In this document: positions 8,540 through 15,925 of the stretch, piece after piece
Layout: every line of letters starts with the position of its first letter
Numbering within the stretch: the first letter of the stretch is position 1
Translations under genes and position numbers: made by a program
NCBI GenBank assembly: GCA_031279735.1
Contig: JAITHX010000003.1
Span: 1 to 16,175, forward strand
Reading direction: 5' to 3'
DNA length: 16,175 nt
DNA from: Prevotellaceae bacterium
Lineage (GTDB): Bacteria; Bacteroidota; Bacteroidia; Bacteroidales; UBA932
The notes under the pieces: model-generated
Seen by the model: the letters and a program-made list of their open reading frames with translations, nothing else
Databases searched by the model: none
What the model was told of the DNA's origin: nothing

Positions 8540-8547
8540 CAAAGATA
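8540..8547 (-). promoter_or_regulatory. candidate -7 box for rlmI (TATCTTTG on minus strand)
   Basis: Read on the minus strand, TATCTTTG matches TAnnTTTG and is followed by GC, 18 bp before the first possible rlmI start. The expected -33 position (8567-8570) reads TTCA rather than TTTG. It overlaps the spacer after the TPR gene and adjoins the AATTATG repeat. Confidence 0.5.
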
Positions 8548-8551
8548 GGTC

Positions 8552-8572
8552 ATGAATTATAAATTATGAATT
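8552..8572. repeat. AATTATG-type 7-bp-period repeat, copy 1
   Basis: A 21-bp sequence containing gaattataaattatgaatt (8554-8572) is found exactly again at 15935-15955. It is a period-7 array of GAATTAT/AAATTAT, related by C-to-T change to the ATTACGA unit of the edge hairpins. Here it supplies the last codons (IHNL) and stop of the minus-strand TPR gene. Confidence 0.75.
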
Positions 8573-9375
8573 TGCTTCAGGTAGATTTTGTCGGGATAGT
8601 CCATATAACTGCCCGATCCTGGCAAACATATCCCGTTTTCGTAACATTCATGCGCCCGTTTCATATTGTCGGCAAAAGCCCGATAGTCGAACATGTTTCT
8701 GTAAGCCAAAGCAATATAATAATATGCGTCGGCAAACGGATACAAGGAGATTTGCCGTCGCAAAACTTCTTCCGCCTCGTGCGGACGATTCACTTGGAAA
8801 AGCATTACTCCCAAATGATAGTAATCGTAATATCCCCTGCGTTCAGACAACACGTGTTTTTGCAGTATCTCAATCGCCTTCAGCGTGTCGCCCATACCGC
8901 GATAACTGAGCGCCAAAATACATTCCAGCGAATAATCCCCGTTATATATTGTTCCGACAGGCACGTTCCTGCTCTTTAACCACTCTATATCGGCAATTGC
9001 TCCGCCGTAATCCCGCAAAAACATGAAACGGGCGCCGCCGCGATAACCGATATATTCCACGGTGTCACATTCTACTGCCTTGTCTATAATTGGTTTCCAT
9101 TTCCAAAATTCGCCCCGTTTCAGATACGGGATAGCCTTTATGTAGTAGGGTTCCGCGAAATCGGGACACAGTGCAATCGCAGAATCACACACCATTATAC
9201 TTTCACGGGCGCCCTGAACGCCCTCTCTTCTGCCTTTCGTGTCGCGGTACAGCATTTCGCAGGCTTTACAACATGGACTGTTCTTCTCGAAAACGACCTC
9301 GCAATTGTACTGTCCCCAACAGTCGGTTTCGATTCCGACAAGGATAAACGACAAAAAAAACGGTAATATTTTCAT
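8557..9375 (-). CDS. Secreted tetratricopeptide-repeat protein, function unknown
   Basis: A 272-residue protein with a signal peptide (MKILPFFLSFILVGIETDCWGQ), so it is periplasmic or outer-membrane associated. After a short Cys-rich segment (SPCCKACEM at ~33-41) it is made of helical TPR-like units: about 61-95 (SAIALCPDFAEPYYIKAIPYLKRGE is characteristic), 150-180 (ALSYRGMGDTLKAIEILQKHV), 184-215 (YDYYHLGVMLFQVNRPHEAEEVLRRQI) and 216-245 (PFADAYYYIALAYRNMFDYRAFADNMKRA). TPR repeats mediate protein-protein contacts; no enzymatic motif is seen. The gene begins 17 bp after the stop of the receptor remnant on the same strand, suggesting it belonged to the receptor's operon and possibly partnered it. 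The last residues come from a dispersed repeat, so the C-terminus may be altered from the ancestral form. Confidence 0.8.
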   Translation of the reverse strand: MKILPFFLSFILVGIETDCWGQYNCEVVFEKNSPCCKACEMLYRDTKGRREGVQGARESIMVCDSAIALCPDFAEPYYIKAIPYLKRGEFWKWKPIIDKAVECDTVEYIGYRGGARFMFLRDYGGAIADIEWLKSRNVPVGTIYNGDYSLECILALSYRGMGDTLKAIEILQKHVLSERRGYYDYYHLGVMLFQVNRPHEAEEVLRRQISLYPFADAYYYIALAYRNMFDYRAFADNMKRAHECYENGICLPGSGSYMDYPDKIYLKQIHNL

Positions 9376-9392
9376 TTGTTTTTCATGCTCAA

Positions 9393-10217
9393 TTACATTC
9401 TCTTGAGTTCTTCTTCATTCGACACTTTCGATCTGAATTGACGCTTTGTCGTGTTGAAGTTATACCTGATGCTTATGCCGATTTGCTTTCTATCGTCTCC
9501 ATCCCATACAAAATCAATGTATTTGTAACTATAATCCATGAGTTGCCCCCATTTTGAGGGAATGTAGTTTCCGTAAAGTTGAACAATCAATTTGTCCTTA
9601 AACAATTTTTTACGAACGGAGAGATTAAATTCATACTGATCGTTATTTGTTTTGAAACCGGATGCCGATTTGCTGTACGTAAGATCGAAATCCATTTCCA
9701 GAGACTTTAAAAGCAGTAGATTGTTTCGAAAACTCAGATATATTCCGGGATAGTTGACGGAGTATGTTATTCCATCATCGACAATCGCGCGTTTGCTGAA
9801 ATTTACATTGAAAAACGGTTGAATTGTCCATTTTTTGTATGTAAACGAATAGTTAGTGTTAAATGACAAAATTAGCTTATCTTTGGTGTTCACACGTTTA
9901 ACTATCTTTTTTTCAATTTGTATCGAATCATTCAAGTACAATAGTTCGCTGGGATTTTTCATGTGTGAAAAATTAACCGACAGATTAAGTTTTTTTAATT
10001 GGGTCGAAAATGAAATGGTGTTGTATATTGCCGGTTTTAGATATGGATTACCTTGAGTTACGGAATATATATTTGTATAGATTAAACTGTTGTTCAATGA
10101 TTCATACGATGGGCGCGTGATTCTCTTCGAATACGACAGTCGGAAAGACAAATCATTGCCTGCACTGTAAGAAACCAATAAACTCGGAAAAAAATCATTT
10201 TCATGAATCCGTTCACT
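9393..10217 (-). pseudogene. TonB-dependent receptor, C-terminal barrel fragment
   Basis: This open frame carries the last third of an outer-membrane beta-barrel receptor of the OMP_b-brl_3 type. The line FFPSLLVSYSAGNDLSFRLS and then YSKRITRPSYESLNN...TQGNPYLKPAIYN is a hallmark of that family, followed by alternating barrel strands. There is no proper start: the frame opens after a TGA at 10218-10220, and the first start-like codon is a TTG at 10178 in mid-barrel. It therefore continues the 10213-11880 fragment in another frame. About 30-40 residues usually found between the two parts (the strand and turn containing GLR.E) are absent. The TPR gene follows 17 bp downstream. It is unlikely to be translated as a functional protein unless a sequencing error explains the break. 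Confidence 0.8.
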
Positions 10218-11657
10218 TCAGTAAAAAATAGGAACTTGCTATTGTTTCATCAAAGAATATAATACCGCTGAATTTGTCGTCTTTAATATATGCGCCGCCG
10301 ACCAAATTCATAAATCTGTTGTCATTTTCGCTTTTTACAAGCGATGCCCTGAGTCCCGCCTCAAGAGAGGACTTGAGAGATGCGATCGGAAATTTGGCAT
10401 CTATCTGCACCGAGAACAAATCATATTTTGCATCCCAGTCGTTTACTCTTTCTCTACTGTAAGTATTCTCTTTATCGGTTTCATTGATCTTGACGGACGA
10501 ATTTTTGACGGACGAAATATAATCGCCGACAATTGATATTTCATAACCTCCGTTTGCAAAATTGTAATTAAAATTCATCCCGTTATAACGTCGCCGATCG
10601 GCACCCTCGTTTTTCATCGTTTCATCCGGAATGTTCGTTGCATTACGTTCCGCTTCTATTTGTCGAACAGTATAATGAGAAACGTTTCCGAAATATCCGT
10701 CATATTTTAAACCCAAGGAGTGATTTTTTGCAGGATTGTAACTGATTCCCAACGAATAGTTATTAAGCCTGGTTTTATACTCATTGTTTAAGTCGAATTC
10801 TTTTAAATGAAATGAATAACCTGCCTTTTCATAATGTTCGTCGGAAAAATTGAATCCCTCGCTGTTTCTATGAGTATAGCCATATTGAGAAAATAGAACG
10901 ATCTTGTTCGTTACATACGTCAAACTGCCCTGAAATTTAGCGCTGTTATGTCTTCCCCTCGTATAATTTGACTGCAAGCTGACGTTTATTCCGGAATCCC
11001 GATTTTTTCGCGTAATGATATTGATTACGCTGTGTCCTTCGGCTTCGTACTTTGCCGATGGATTTTCTATAACCTCAATTTGTTTTATGTCTTGAGAATT
11101 AAGCATTTCAAGTTCTTGATTCGCGACTCTTCGGTTGTTGATCCGGATAATCGCGTTACCCTTCCCCGCAACCGTAATTTCGCTGGTCAATCTGTCGATG
11201 ATAACGAATGGTGTTCGCCCAAGTACATTCAGAGCATTTCCGGCATCACCCAGCGATGAATTTTCAATCTCAATCACGAATCCGTCCGTCCTGTTTTTAA
11301 TCTTTGGCATACGAGCGCCAATAACAACTTCGTCAAGCTGTATTTTACTATGTTTCAGCTGAAATGTATTTTTATTCAATGATTTGGCATCTAATTCGGT
11401 AATTAAGGGCGAATAACCGAGACTTGAAATTTTCAGGTAATATTTATCCTCCGCCAAATTGTCGAACGCAAACTCACCATTGACGAATGTTCCGCCCTTC
11501 ACTACCGAAGAATCGTCAATACTCAGTACTTCCACATTGAAATACGCTATCGAAACTGAATTTGTATCCGTAACCACTCCTTTGACATTATGCTGAGCAA
11601 AGGCAGACGCAAAAAATATCTGACAAGACACTATCGCTATGATTCGCAACAAGGTTG

Positions 11658-11667
11658 TTTTTTTTTT
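11658..11667 (-). repeat. A10 homopolymer at the LytTR/receptor junction
   Basis: Ten consecutive A on the coding (minus) strand encode the Lys run just before the signal peptide. With 9 A the upstream frame would end nine codons later (KKKQPCCES, stop). With 11 A it ends after about 30 codons. A run this long is prone to replication or transcriptional slippage, so the fusion state may vary. Confidence 0.8.
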
Positions 11668-11670
11668 GTC

Positions 11671-11880
11671 TTCGATATAATGCCTTTTTATATATGCCAA
11701 ATTAATTATTCCGCTTTTTCTGTATTTGAAAAAAATCACAGGAAGATTTTCTTCAAATATTTTCAGGGGAACGTCCACTCTATGTACTCTACCGGTGGAC
11801 ATTTGTATTACAGTACGCTTACAATCCGAACTAATTTCGAATATATCCTTATAGGAATAACATATCCATTCGTTTTTCAT
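11671..11880 (-). other. LytTR-like DNA-binding domain region in the receptor frame
   Basis: Residues 1-70 of the frame (MKNEWICYSYKDIFEISSDC onward) align by eye with the LytTR pattern: a DIFEI strand, a polar turn, a TGRVHRVDVPLK segment, FEENLP, then FFKYRKSGIINLAYIK, corresponding to the family's F.R.H.SY.VNL..I signature. LytTR domains bind promoter DNA in the cytoplasm and are common as small stand-alone regulators in Bacteroidetes. The usual C-terminal 20-25 residues (the GxxxPVSRR strand) are missing, because the frame runs directly into the receptor's signal peptide. It is either a truncated regulator fused to the receptor or a former separate gene joined by a frameshift at A10. Confidence 0.6.
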
Positions 11881-11977
11881 ATTTATTCCCAGTTTGTCTC
11901 TTTCAAATTGAACGCCAATATCCATAATTTCCGTATTTGTCTTAAGTTATATCTGCTTACTTCCGTAAAACATAGTG

Positions 11978-12008
11978 CAAGGTTACCAACTATTTTTCAA
12001 TCGGCAAA
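11978..12008 (-). promoter_or_regulatory. candidate promoter for the LytTR/receptor frame
   Basis: On the minus strand TTTG (12008-12005) is followed after exactly 19 nt by TAACCTTG (11985-11978). This fits TTTG-N19-TAnnTTTG with one mismatch in the -7 box. Transcription would start near 11972, giving a ~90-nt leader before the ATG at 11880. Confidence 0.6.
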
Positions 12009-12203
12009 ACACCGGCAGTTCGCTGCAAACGTTATTTTCACATCCCCATTTTTGCTATAATGCCTGCCTTATGCGATTTATGAAATTAAGATTCAGCTCT
12101 TCCCGCTTCATTCCTTCATTTTTTTTAACTCTTTTCTTTTGTTTTTTAACTCTCGGAACTCCGAATGACGAAGGTTCGTATTTTAATACGTCTATCAGTC
12201 CGT
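11986..12203. other. divergent intergenic region between receptor and Fic genes
   Basis: AT-rich, with no supported gene. It holds the upstream half of the receptor promoter, long T runs with a duplicated word TTTTTTAACTCT (12121-12132 and 12142-12153), and a 14-bp palindrome CGTATT-TT-AATACG (12177-12190) just upstream of the Fic promoter. The palindrome could be an operator; nothing else in the window contains it. Confidence 0.5.
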
Positions 12204-12234
12204 ATTGAATTGCGGTGAAAAAGCCGTAATTTCG
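12204..12234 (+). promoter_or_regulatory. candidate promoter for the Fic gene
   Basis: ATTG (12204-12207), a 19-nt spacer, then TAATTTCG (12227-12234) fit TTTG-N19-TAnnTTTG with one mismatch in each box. Predicted transcription starts near 12241, 15 nt before the ATG at 12256. This supports that start over the in-frame ATG at 12205. Confidence 0.55.
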
Positions 12235-12249
12235 CCGCAAAATTTGCGG
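12235..12249 (+). promoter_or_regulatory. palindrome at the Fic transcription start
   Basis: CCGCAAA-A-TTTGCGG is a perfect 7-bp inverted repeat around one base. It directly follows the -7 box and covers the predicted transcription start. Position and symmetry suit an operator for a dimeric repressor, perhaps the winged-helix part of the Fic protein itself. That role is inferred; no other copy is seen. Confidence 0.45.
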
Positions 12250-12255
12250 TGCATT

Positions 12256-13401
12256 ATGTCTATACACGAAAGAAACAATTGGACGGATTTCAGATGGGAC
12301 AGCGGAAAGCTGTCGGCTATTCTCGGAAATACAAGACATTTACAGGGACGGTTGCTGGGACGGCTGGACGCATTGGGATTTCCGCTGACAGAGGAGGCAA
12401 CGCTCCTTTCATTGACAATGGATGCCGTGGATACATCGAGAATCGAAGGCGAATTTCTTGACCCGGAACAGGTACGCTCGTCTATCGCGCGGAAAATGGG
12501 CATAGAGAACGTAGAGTTCGTCGCCGCTTCGCGCAATGTTGACGGCATCGTGGACATGCTGCTCGACGCCACGCAGCGATTTGCCGAACCGCTGTCGCGC
12601 GAGAGGCTGTGCGGCTGGCACAACGCGCTGTTTCAGTCGGGCTACGGAGGGGTGACGAAAATAGATGTGGCGCGCTACCGTTCCGTAGGAATGAAAGTGG
12701 TGTCGGGGGCATTGGGGCGTGAAAAAGTGCATTTCGCGGCGCCTGAACCCGAAAGAGTGCCGGCGGAAATGGAAAAATTCCTCGAATGGTTCAACGCCGA
12801 CTGCGGCAGCGGAGCGCGCGCCGTTTCGATAGACCCGATTCTAAAAGCCGCCATCGCACACCTTTGGTTCGTCACCATTCATCCGTTCGACGACGGCAAC
12901 GGACGCATTGCGCGAGCGATAATGGACATGCAGCTGGCACGCGGCGACAATAGTCCGATTCGCTTCTACAGCATGTCCAACAGGATTTACGGCGAACATC
13001 GCCGCTACAACGACATAATCGAGCGAACGCAGCGCGGCGACGGCGACATAACGCTCTGGCTGGAATGGTTTCTCAACTGTTTTGAACGCGCCCTGCTTGA
13101 AAGCGAACAAACATTGAAGATTATTTTGGATAAAGCCCGCTTTTGGGATAAAAACAGGGAAATTCCGGTTAACGCGCGCCAGCGTTCAGTTATCAATCAT
13201 TTATACGGCAACTATGGAAAAAGCATTGAATTTCTGCGCACTTCGGCTTATGCAAAACTCGCCGGCTGTTCTACCGACACCGCTCTGCGCGATTTGCAGG
13301 ATCTGGTGAGCAAGGGAATGCTGTCGGTGGACGACAGCGGTAAAAAAACTCATTACCTGCTTGTCAGTCCCGCGAATATCCGAATACCGAAGGGGAATTA
13401 A
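12256..13401 (+). CDS. Fic family protein (DUF4172 N-terminal domain), probable AMP-transferase
   Basis: Read from ATG 12256 the product has 381 residues. The N-terminal DUF4172 domain (NNWTDFRWDSGKLSAIL, GRLLGRLDALGF) contains TSRIEG at residues 60-65, which fits the class II inhibitory motif (S/T)xxxE(G/N). Its Glu blocks productive ATP binding, so activity is self-restrained. The Fic core has HPFDDGNGR at 209-217, matching HPFx(D/E)GNGRxxR with catalytic His209. The C-terminal ~90 residues (QRSVINHLYG...AYAKLAGCSTDTALRDLQDL) look like a winged helix that could bind DNA. Such proteins transfer AMP from ATP to protein hydroxyls; the target here is unknown. No small antitoxin gene is adjacent, consistent with the built-in inhibitor. 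The start is chosen because the earlier ATG lies inside the predicted promoter. moxR follows after 67 bp. Confidence 0.92.
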   Translation: MSIHERNNWTDFRWDSGKLSAILGNTRHLQGRLLGRLDALGFPLTEEATLLSLTMDAVDTSRIEGEFLDPEQVRSSIARKMGIENVEFVAASRNVDGIVDMLLDATQRFAEPLSRERLCGWHNALFQSGYGGVTKIDVARYRSVGMKVVSGALGREKVHFAAPEPERVPAEMEKFLEWFNADCGSGARAVSIDPILKAAIAHLWFVTIHPFDDGNGRIARAIMDMQLARGDNSPIRFYSMSNRIYGEHRRYNDIIERTQRGDGDITLWLEWFLNCFERALLESEQTLKIILDKARFWDKNREIPVNARQRSVINHLYGNYGKSIEFLRTSAYAKLAGCSTDTALRDLQDLVSKGMLSVDDSGKKTHYLLVSPANIRIPKGN

Positions 13402-13412
13402 GAATTAGTTTG

Positions 13413-13420
13413 TAACTTCG
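13413..13420 (+). promoter_or_regulatory. candidate -7 box for moxR (TAACTTCG)
   Basis: TAACTTCG differs from TAnnTTTG by one base and is followed by CGC and then AAACAGGTTAA. This resembles the TAACTTTGCGC...TTTCAGGTAGAA stretch upstream of the first gene. No -33 box is seen 19 nt upstream. It lies 12 bp after the Fic stop. Confidence 0.4.
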
Positions 13421-13438
13421 CGCCCTGAAACAGGTTAA

Positions 13439-13468
13439 TAGTAGAATATAGTAGAATATAGTAGAATA
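13439..13468 (+). repeat. three 10-bp tandem repeats before moxR
   Basis: GTAGAATATA is present at 13441-13450 and 13451-13460 and nearly so at 13461-13470, running into the ATG of moxR (13469). The leader therefore consists of near-identical units immediately at the translation start. Copy-number change would alter leader length in 10-bp steps without touching the coding frame. Confidence 0.8.
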
Positions 13469-14464
13469 ATGAATGAAACGGTAAATATTCGGGAACTCAA
13501 CGAGAAGATTCAGATGGAGAGTTCCTTCGTCGAAATGATAAACATCGAAATGAACAAGGTGATAGTGGGTCAGAAACACTTGTCCGAGAGTCTGCTCATC
13601 GGAATGTTGTCGAACGGGCACATACTCCTCGAAGGCGTACCCGGTCTGGCGAAAACCCTCGCGATTACTACGCTGGCGAAAACCATCGACGCCAAATTCA
13701 GTCGCGTTCAGTTCACCCCCGACCTCTTGCCCGCCGACCTCGTCGGAACGCTCGTTTACAGTCAGAAAACCGAGAAATTCACAGTGCGTCAGGGTCCGAT
13801 ATTCGCCAATTTCGTGCTTGCCGACGAAATCAACCGCTCGCCCGCAAAAGTGCAGAGCGCACTGCTCGAAGCCATGCAGGAACGTCAAGTCACCATCGGC
13901 GACACGACCTACCGGCTGCCCGAACCCTTCCTCGTGATGGCAACGCAAAACCCCATAGAACAGGAAGGCACCTATCCGCTGCCCGAAGCGCAGGTTGACC
14001 GCTTTATGCTTAAAGTTGTGGTGACATATCCCGACAAGGAGGAGGAAATGAAAATCATCCGGCGGAACATAAGCGAACCTCCCGCGACGCCTCAGCCCGT
14101 CGTGTCGCCGGAGCAAATCGTCCGCGCCCGCGAAGTCGTCCGGCAAGTCTATATGGACGAAAAGATAGAACGCTATATCGTGGACATCGTGTTCGCCACC
14201 CGCTTCCCCGCCGACTACGGACTGAAAAACACCGTTCCTCTCATCGCCTACGGAGCTTCGCCCCGCGCGGGCATCAGTCTCGCGACGGCAGCGAAAGCCT
14301 ACGCCTTCGTGAAACGCCGCGGATACGTGATTCCCGAAGACGTGAGGGCAATGTGCCACGACGTGCTGCGTCACCGTATCGGTTTGTCCTACGAGGCGGA
14401 AGCCGAAAATGTGACGAGCGTCGATATCATCACCTCCATTCTCAACGCGGTGGACGTTCCTTAA
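13469..14464 (+). CDS. MoxR family AAA+ ATPase
   Basis: A 331-residue cytosolic AAA+ ATPase of the MoxR group, whose members act as chaperone-like remodelers in assembly of protein complexes, cofactor insertion or envelope stress responses. Walker A is GVPGLAKT (56-63), Walker B FVLADE (115-120), sensor 1 is the Asn161 of ATQNP, and EAQVDRF (173-179) carries the family's arginine. The C-terminal lid is normal (YGASPRAGISL, RRGYVIPEDV). Length is typical. MoxR genes in Bacteroidetes usually precede DUF58 and VWA (BatA/B-like) genes. Here a terminator and a MATE gene follow, so partners must be encoded elsewhere. It lies 67 bp after the Fic gene, with 10-bp tandem repeats in its leader, and may be partly cotranscribed with it. 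Specific target unknown. Confidence 0.93.
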   Translation: MNETVNIRELNEKIQMESSFVEMINIEMNKVIVGQKHLSESLLIGMLSNGHILLEGVPGLAKTLAITTLAKTIDAKFSRVQFTPDLLPADLVGTLVYSQKTEKFTVRQGPIFANFVLADEINRSPAKVQSALLEAMQERQVTIGDTTYRLPEPFLVMATQNPIEQEGTYPLPEAQVDRFMLKVVVTYPDKEEEMKIIRRNISEPPATPQPVVSPEQIVRAREVVRQVYMDEKIERYIVDIVFATRFPADYGLKNTVPLIAYGASPRAGISLATAAKAYAFVKRRGYVIPEDVRAMCHDVLRHRIGLSYEAEAENVTSVDIITSILNAVDVP

Positions 14465-14510
14465 CCATAGAATATTATTTTTTATTATATTATTATTTTA
14501 AGTTTACTAT

Positions 14511-14540
14511 GACGGCGGTTTCGCACCGCCGTCGTTTTTT
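14511..14540 (+). terminator. strong intrinsic terminator after moxR
   Basis: GACGGCGGT (14511-14519), loop TTCGC, ACCGCCGTC (14525-14533), then GTTTTTT. The 9-bp perfect GC-rich stem plus T tract lies 47 bp after the moxR stop. The intervening sequence is very AT-rich. Confidence 0.9.
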
Positions 14541-14541
14541 G

Positions 14542-14558
14542 CGCCGGCAAAACCGGCG
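14542..14558 (+). repeat. second GC hairpin in the MATE leader
   Basis: CGCCGG-CAAAA-CCGGCG is a perfect 6-bp stem starting 2 bp after the T tract of the terminator and ending 17 bp before the MATE ATG. No T run follows, so it is not a terminator by itself. It could affect translation of the transporter mRNA if that transcript starts upstream. Confidence 0.5.
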
Positions 14559-14575
14559 TTCGACATATTAAGAAA

Positions 14576-15925
14576 ATGACGGATTTAACTCAGGGAAAGG
14601 AAAGCCGACTTATTTTGAGATTCACCGTGCCCATGCTGATAGGCAACGTGTTTCAGCAGGCGGCTCAAATCGTCAACATGGCAATAGTGGGCAATTTCGT
14701 CGGAGCCGACGCCATGGCGGCGGTAGGAGCATCGTTCCATATCATGTTTGCGCTGATAGCCTTGGTGATGGGCATAGGAATAGGCGGCACGGCGGTGATT
14801 TCGCAATATTTCGGCGCGCGTCGCTACAACATGGTGAAGCGCGCATCGGACACCATGCTCGTGTTTCTCACTGCGGCGGGAGTGCTGCTCGGCGGCATAG
14901 GCGTGATCTTCGCCCGTTCTGTGCTGCGCCTTACCAAAGTTCCCGACAATCTTCTCGACGACGCCCAGACGTTTCTTACCATCAACATGTTCGGACTGTT
15001 CGCCATGTTCGGCTACAACGCCGTCTCCGCCTCGCTGCGGGGCATTGGCGATTCGGTGCGTCCGCTCTATTTCCTGTTCATCGCCACGGCGCTGAATCTG
15101 GCTCTCGACCTGCTGTTTGTCGTTGTTCTCGATCTCGGAATACGAGGAGTTGCATGGGCGACATTCATCTCGTTCTGCATCTCGTTCGTCCTGTCGCTCG
15201 TTTATCTGAACGCCCGGCACGAGCTTCTGAAATTCACCTTTCGCAACCTGAGCTTCGACGGCGGAATATTCGCGCAGGCGCTGCGGATAGGGCTTCCGTC
15301 GGGCTTCCAGCAGACGTTCGTCGCGCTGGGCGGGCTGGCTCTGGTTTCGATAGTGAACGGCATGGGCGTCGAAGTGATGACGGCATACACCGTAGCAAGC
15401 CGCATCGACACGTTCATTTCCATGCCGGCAATGAACTTTTCGGCTGCGCTGTCGGCGTTCACCGGACAGAATCTCGCGGCAAAAAACTACGCTCGCATCA
15501 ATCGCGGTCTCTACGGCACGCTGGTCATGTCGAGCGCGGTATGTCTGGCGATGATGGCGGCGGTGGTGGTCGGCGGAGAGGACATCATGAAGTTTTTCGT
15601 AAAGGAAAGCGAACAGGGCTACGAGCTTATCGTGGCCACGGGCAAGGAATATCTGGTGATAGTGTGTTCGTTCTACATAGTGTTTTCGTCGATGTTCGTC
15701 ATCAACGGTCTGCTGCGCGGAGCCGGCGCGACGCTGACGCCGATGTTCGTCACGCTGTTCTCGCTGTGGCTGGTGCGCCTCCCGATAGCTTACGTTCTTT
15801 CGGAATATACCGACATGGGCGCCTCCGGCGTATGGTGGGCAATACCAATGGGCTGGTCGATAGGATTCTTCGGTGTCCTCATCTATTACTTCTCGGGCAA
15901 ATGGAAAAATAAAGGGGTAATCTAA
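14576..15925 (+). CDS. MATE family multidrug efflux transporter
   Basis: A 449-residue inner-membrane protein with about 12 hydrophobic helices in two homologous halves (~10-220 and ~232-445). Features typical of MATE transporters include the opening LTQGKESRLILRFTVPMLIGNVFQQ, IVNMAIVGNFVGADAMAAVG, GIGIGGTAVISQYFGAR, SASLRGIGDSVRP in the first half, and GLPSGFQQ, AYTVASRID and FTGQNLAAKN in the second. MATE proteins export cationic drugs or metabolites in exchange for Na+ or H+; the substrate cannot be told from sequence. The start at 14576 (AAGAAAATG) agrees with the family N-terminus. It is monocistronic by position, since a terminator precedes it and only repeats follow. The AATTATG repeat begins right at the stop codon. 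Confidence 0.94.
   Translation: MTDLTQGKESRLILRFTVPMLIGNVFQQAAQIVNMAIVGNFVGADAMAAVGASFHIMFALIALVMGIGIGGTAVISQYFGARRYNMVKRASDTMLVFLTAAGVLLGGIGVIFARSVLRLTKVPDNLLDDAQTFLTINMFGLFAMFGYNAVSASLRGIGDSVRPLYFLFIATALNLALDLLFVVVLDLGIRGVAWATFISFCISFVLSLVYLNARHELLKFTFRNLSFDGGIFAQALRIGLPSGFQQTFVALGGLALVSIVNGMGVEVMTAYTVASRIDTFISMPAMNFSAALSAFTGQNLAAKNYARINRGLYGTLVMSSAVCLAMMAAVVVGGEDIMKFFVKESEQGYELIVATGKEYLVIVCSFYIVFSSMFVINGLLRGAGATLTPMFVTLFSLWLVRLPIAYVLSEYTDMGASGVWWAIPMGWSIGFFGVLIYYFSGKWKNKGVI

Larger units (their letters stand above)
10213..11880 (-). pseudogene. TonB-dependent receptor, N-terminal fragment, with LytTR-like leader domain
   Basis: From Met at 11880 (GGGA 8 nt upstream; an earlier in-frame ATG at 11925 is less likely) the frame encodes 555 residues. 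In order these are: a LytTR-like domain (~3-70); a hydrophobic signal peptide KKKTTLLRIIAIVSCQIFFASAFAQ (72-96); a CarboxypepD_reg-like beta-sandwich (~98-185, HNVKGVVTDTNSVSIAYFNV); a plug domain (~186-295, with LNVLGRTPFVIIDR, RINNRRV and IEVIENPSAKYEAEG); and barrel strands. It stops at TGA 10213 just after the conserved FDETIASSYF strand, where an intact receptor would continue for ~300 more residues. The substrate is unknown; such receptors import siderophores, vitamins or glycans using TonB energy. A single deletion of a length not divisible by three would explain both the missing residues and the frame change. Confidence 0.78.

Noticed and set aside
10213..10215. TGA read as an amino acid (recoding) to restore the receptor
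   Set aside because: Reading through TGA soon meets further stops in the same frame, the downstream barrel is in another frame, and other genes here use TGA as a normal stop.
12055..12339. Short minus-strand frame between the receptor and Fic genes
   Set aside because: It overlaps the Fic start and both predicted Fic promoter boxes, is Lys/Arg-rich by low-complexity sequence, and matches no family I know.
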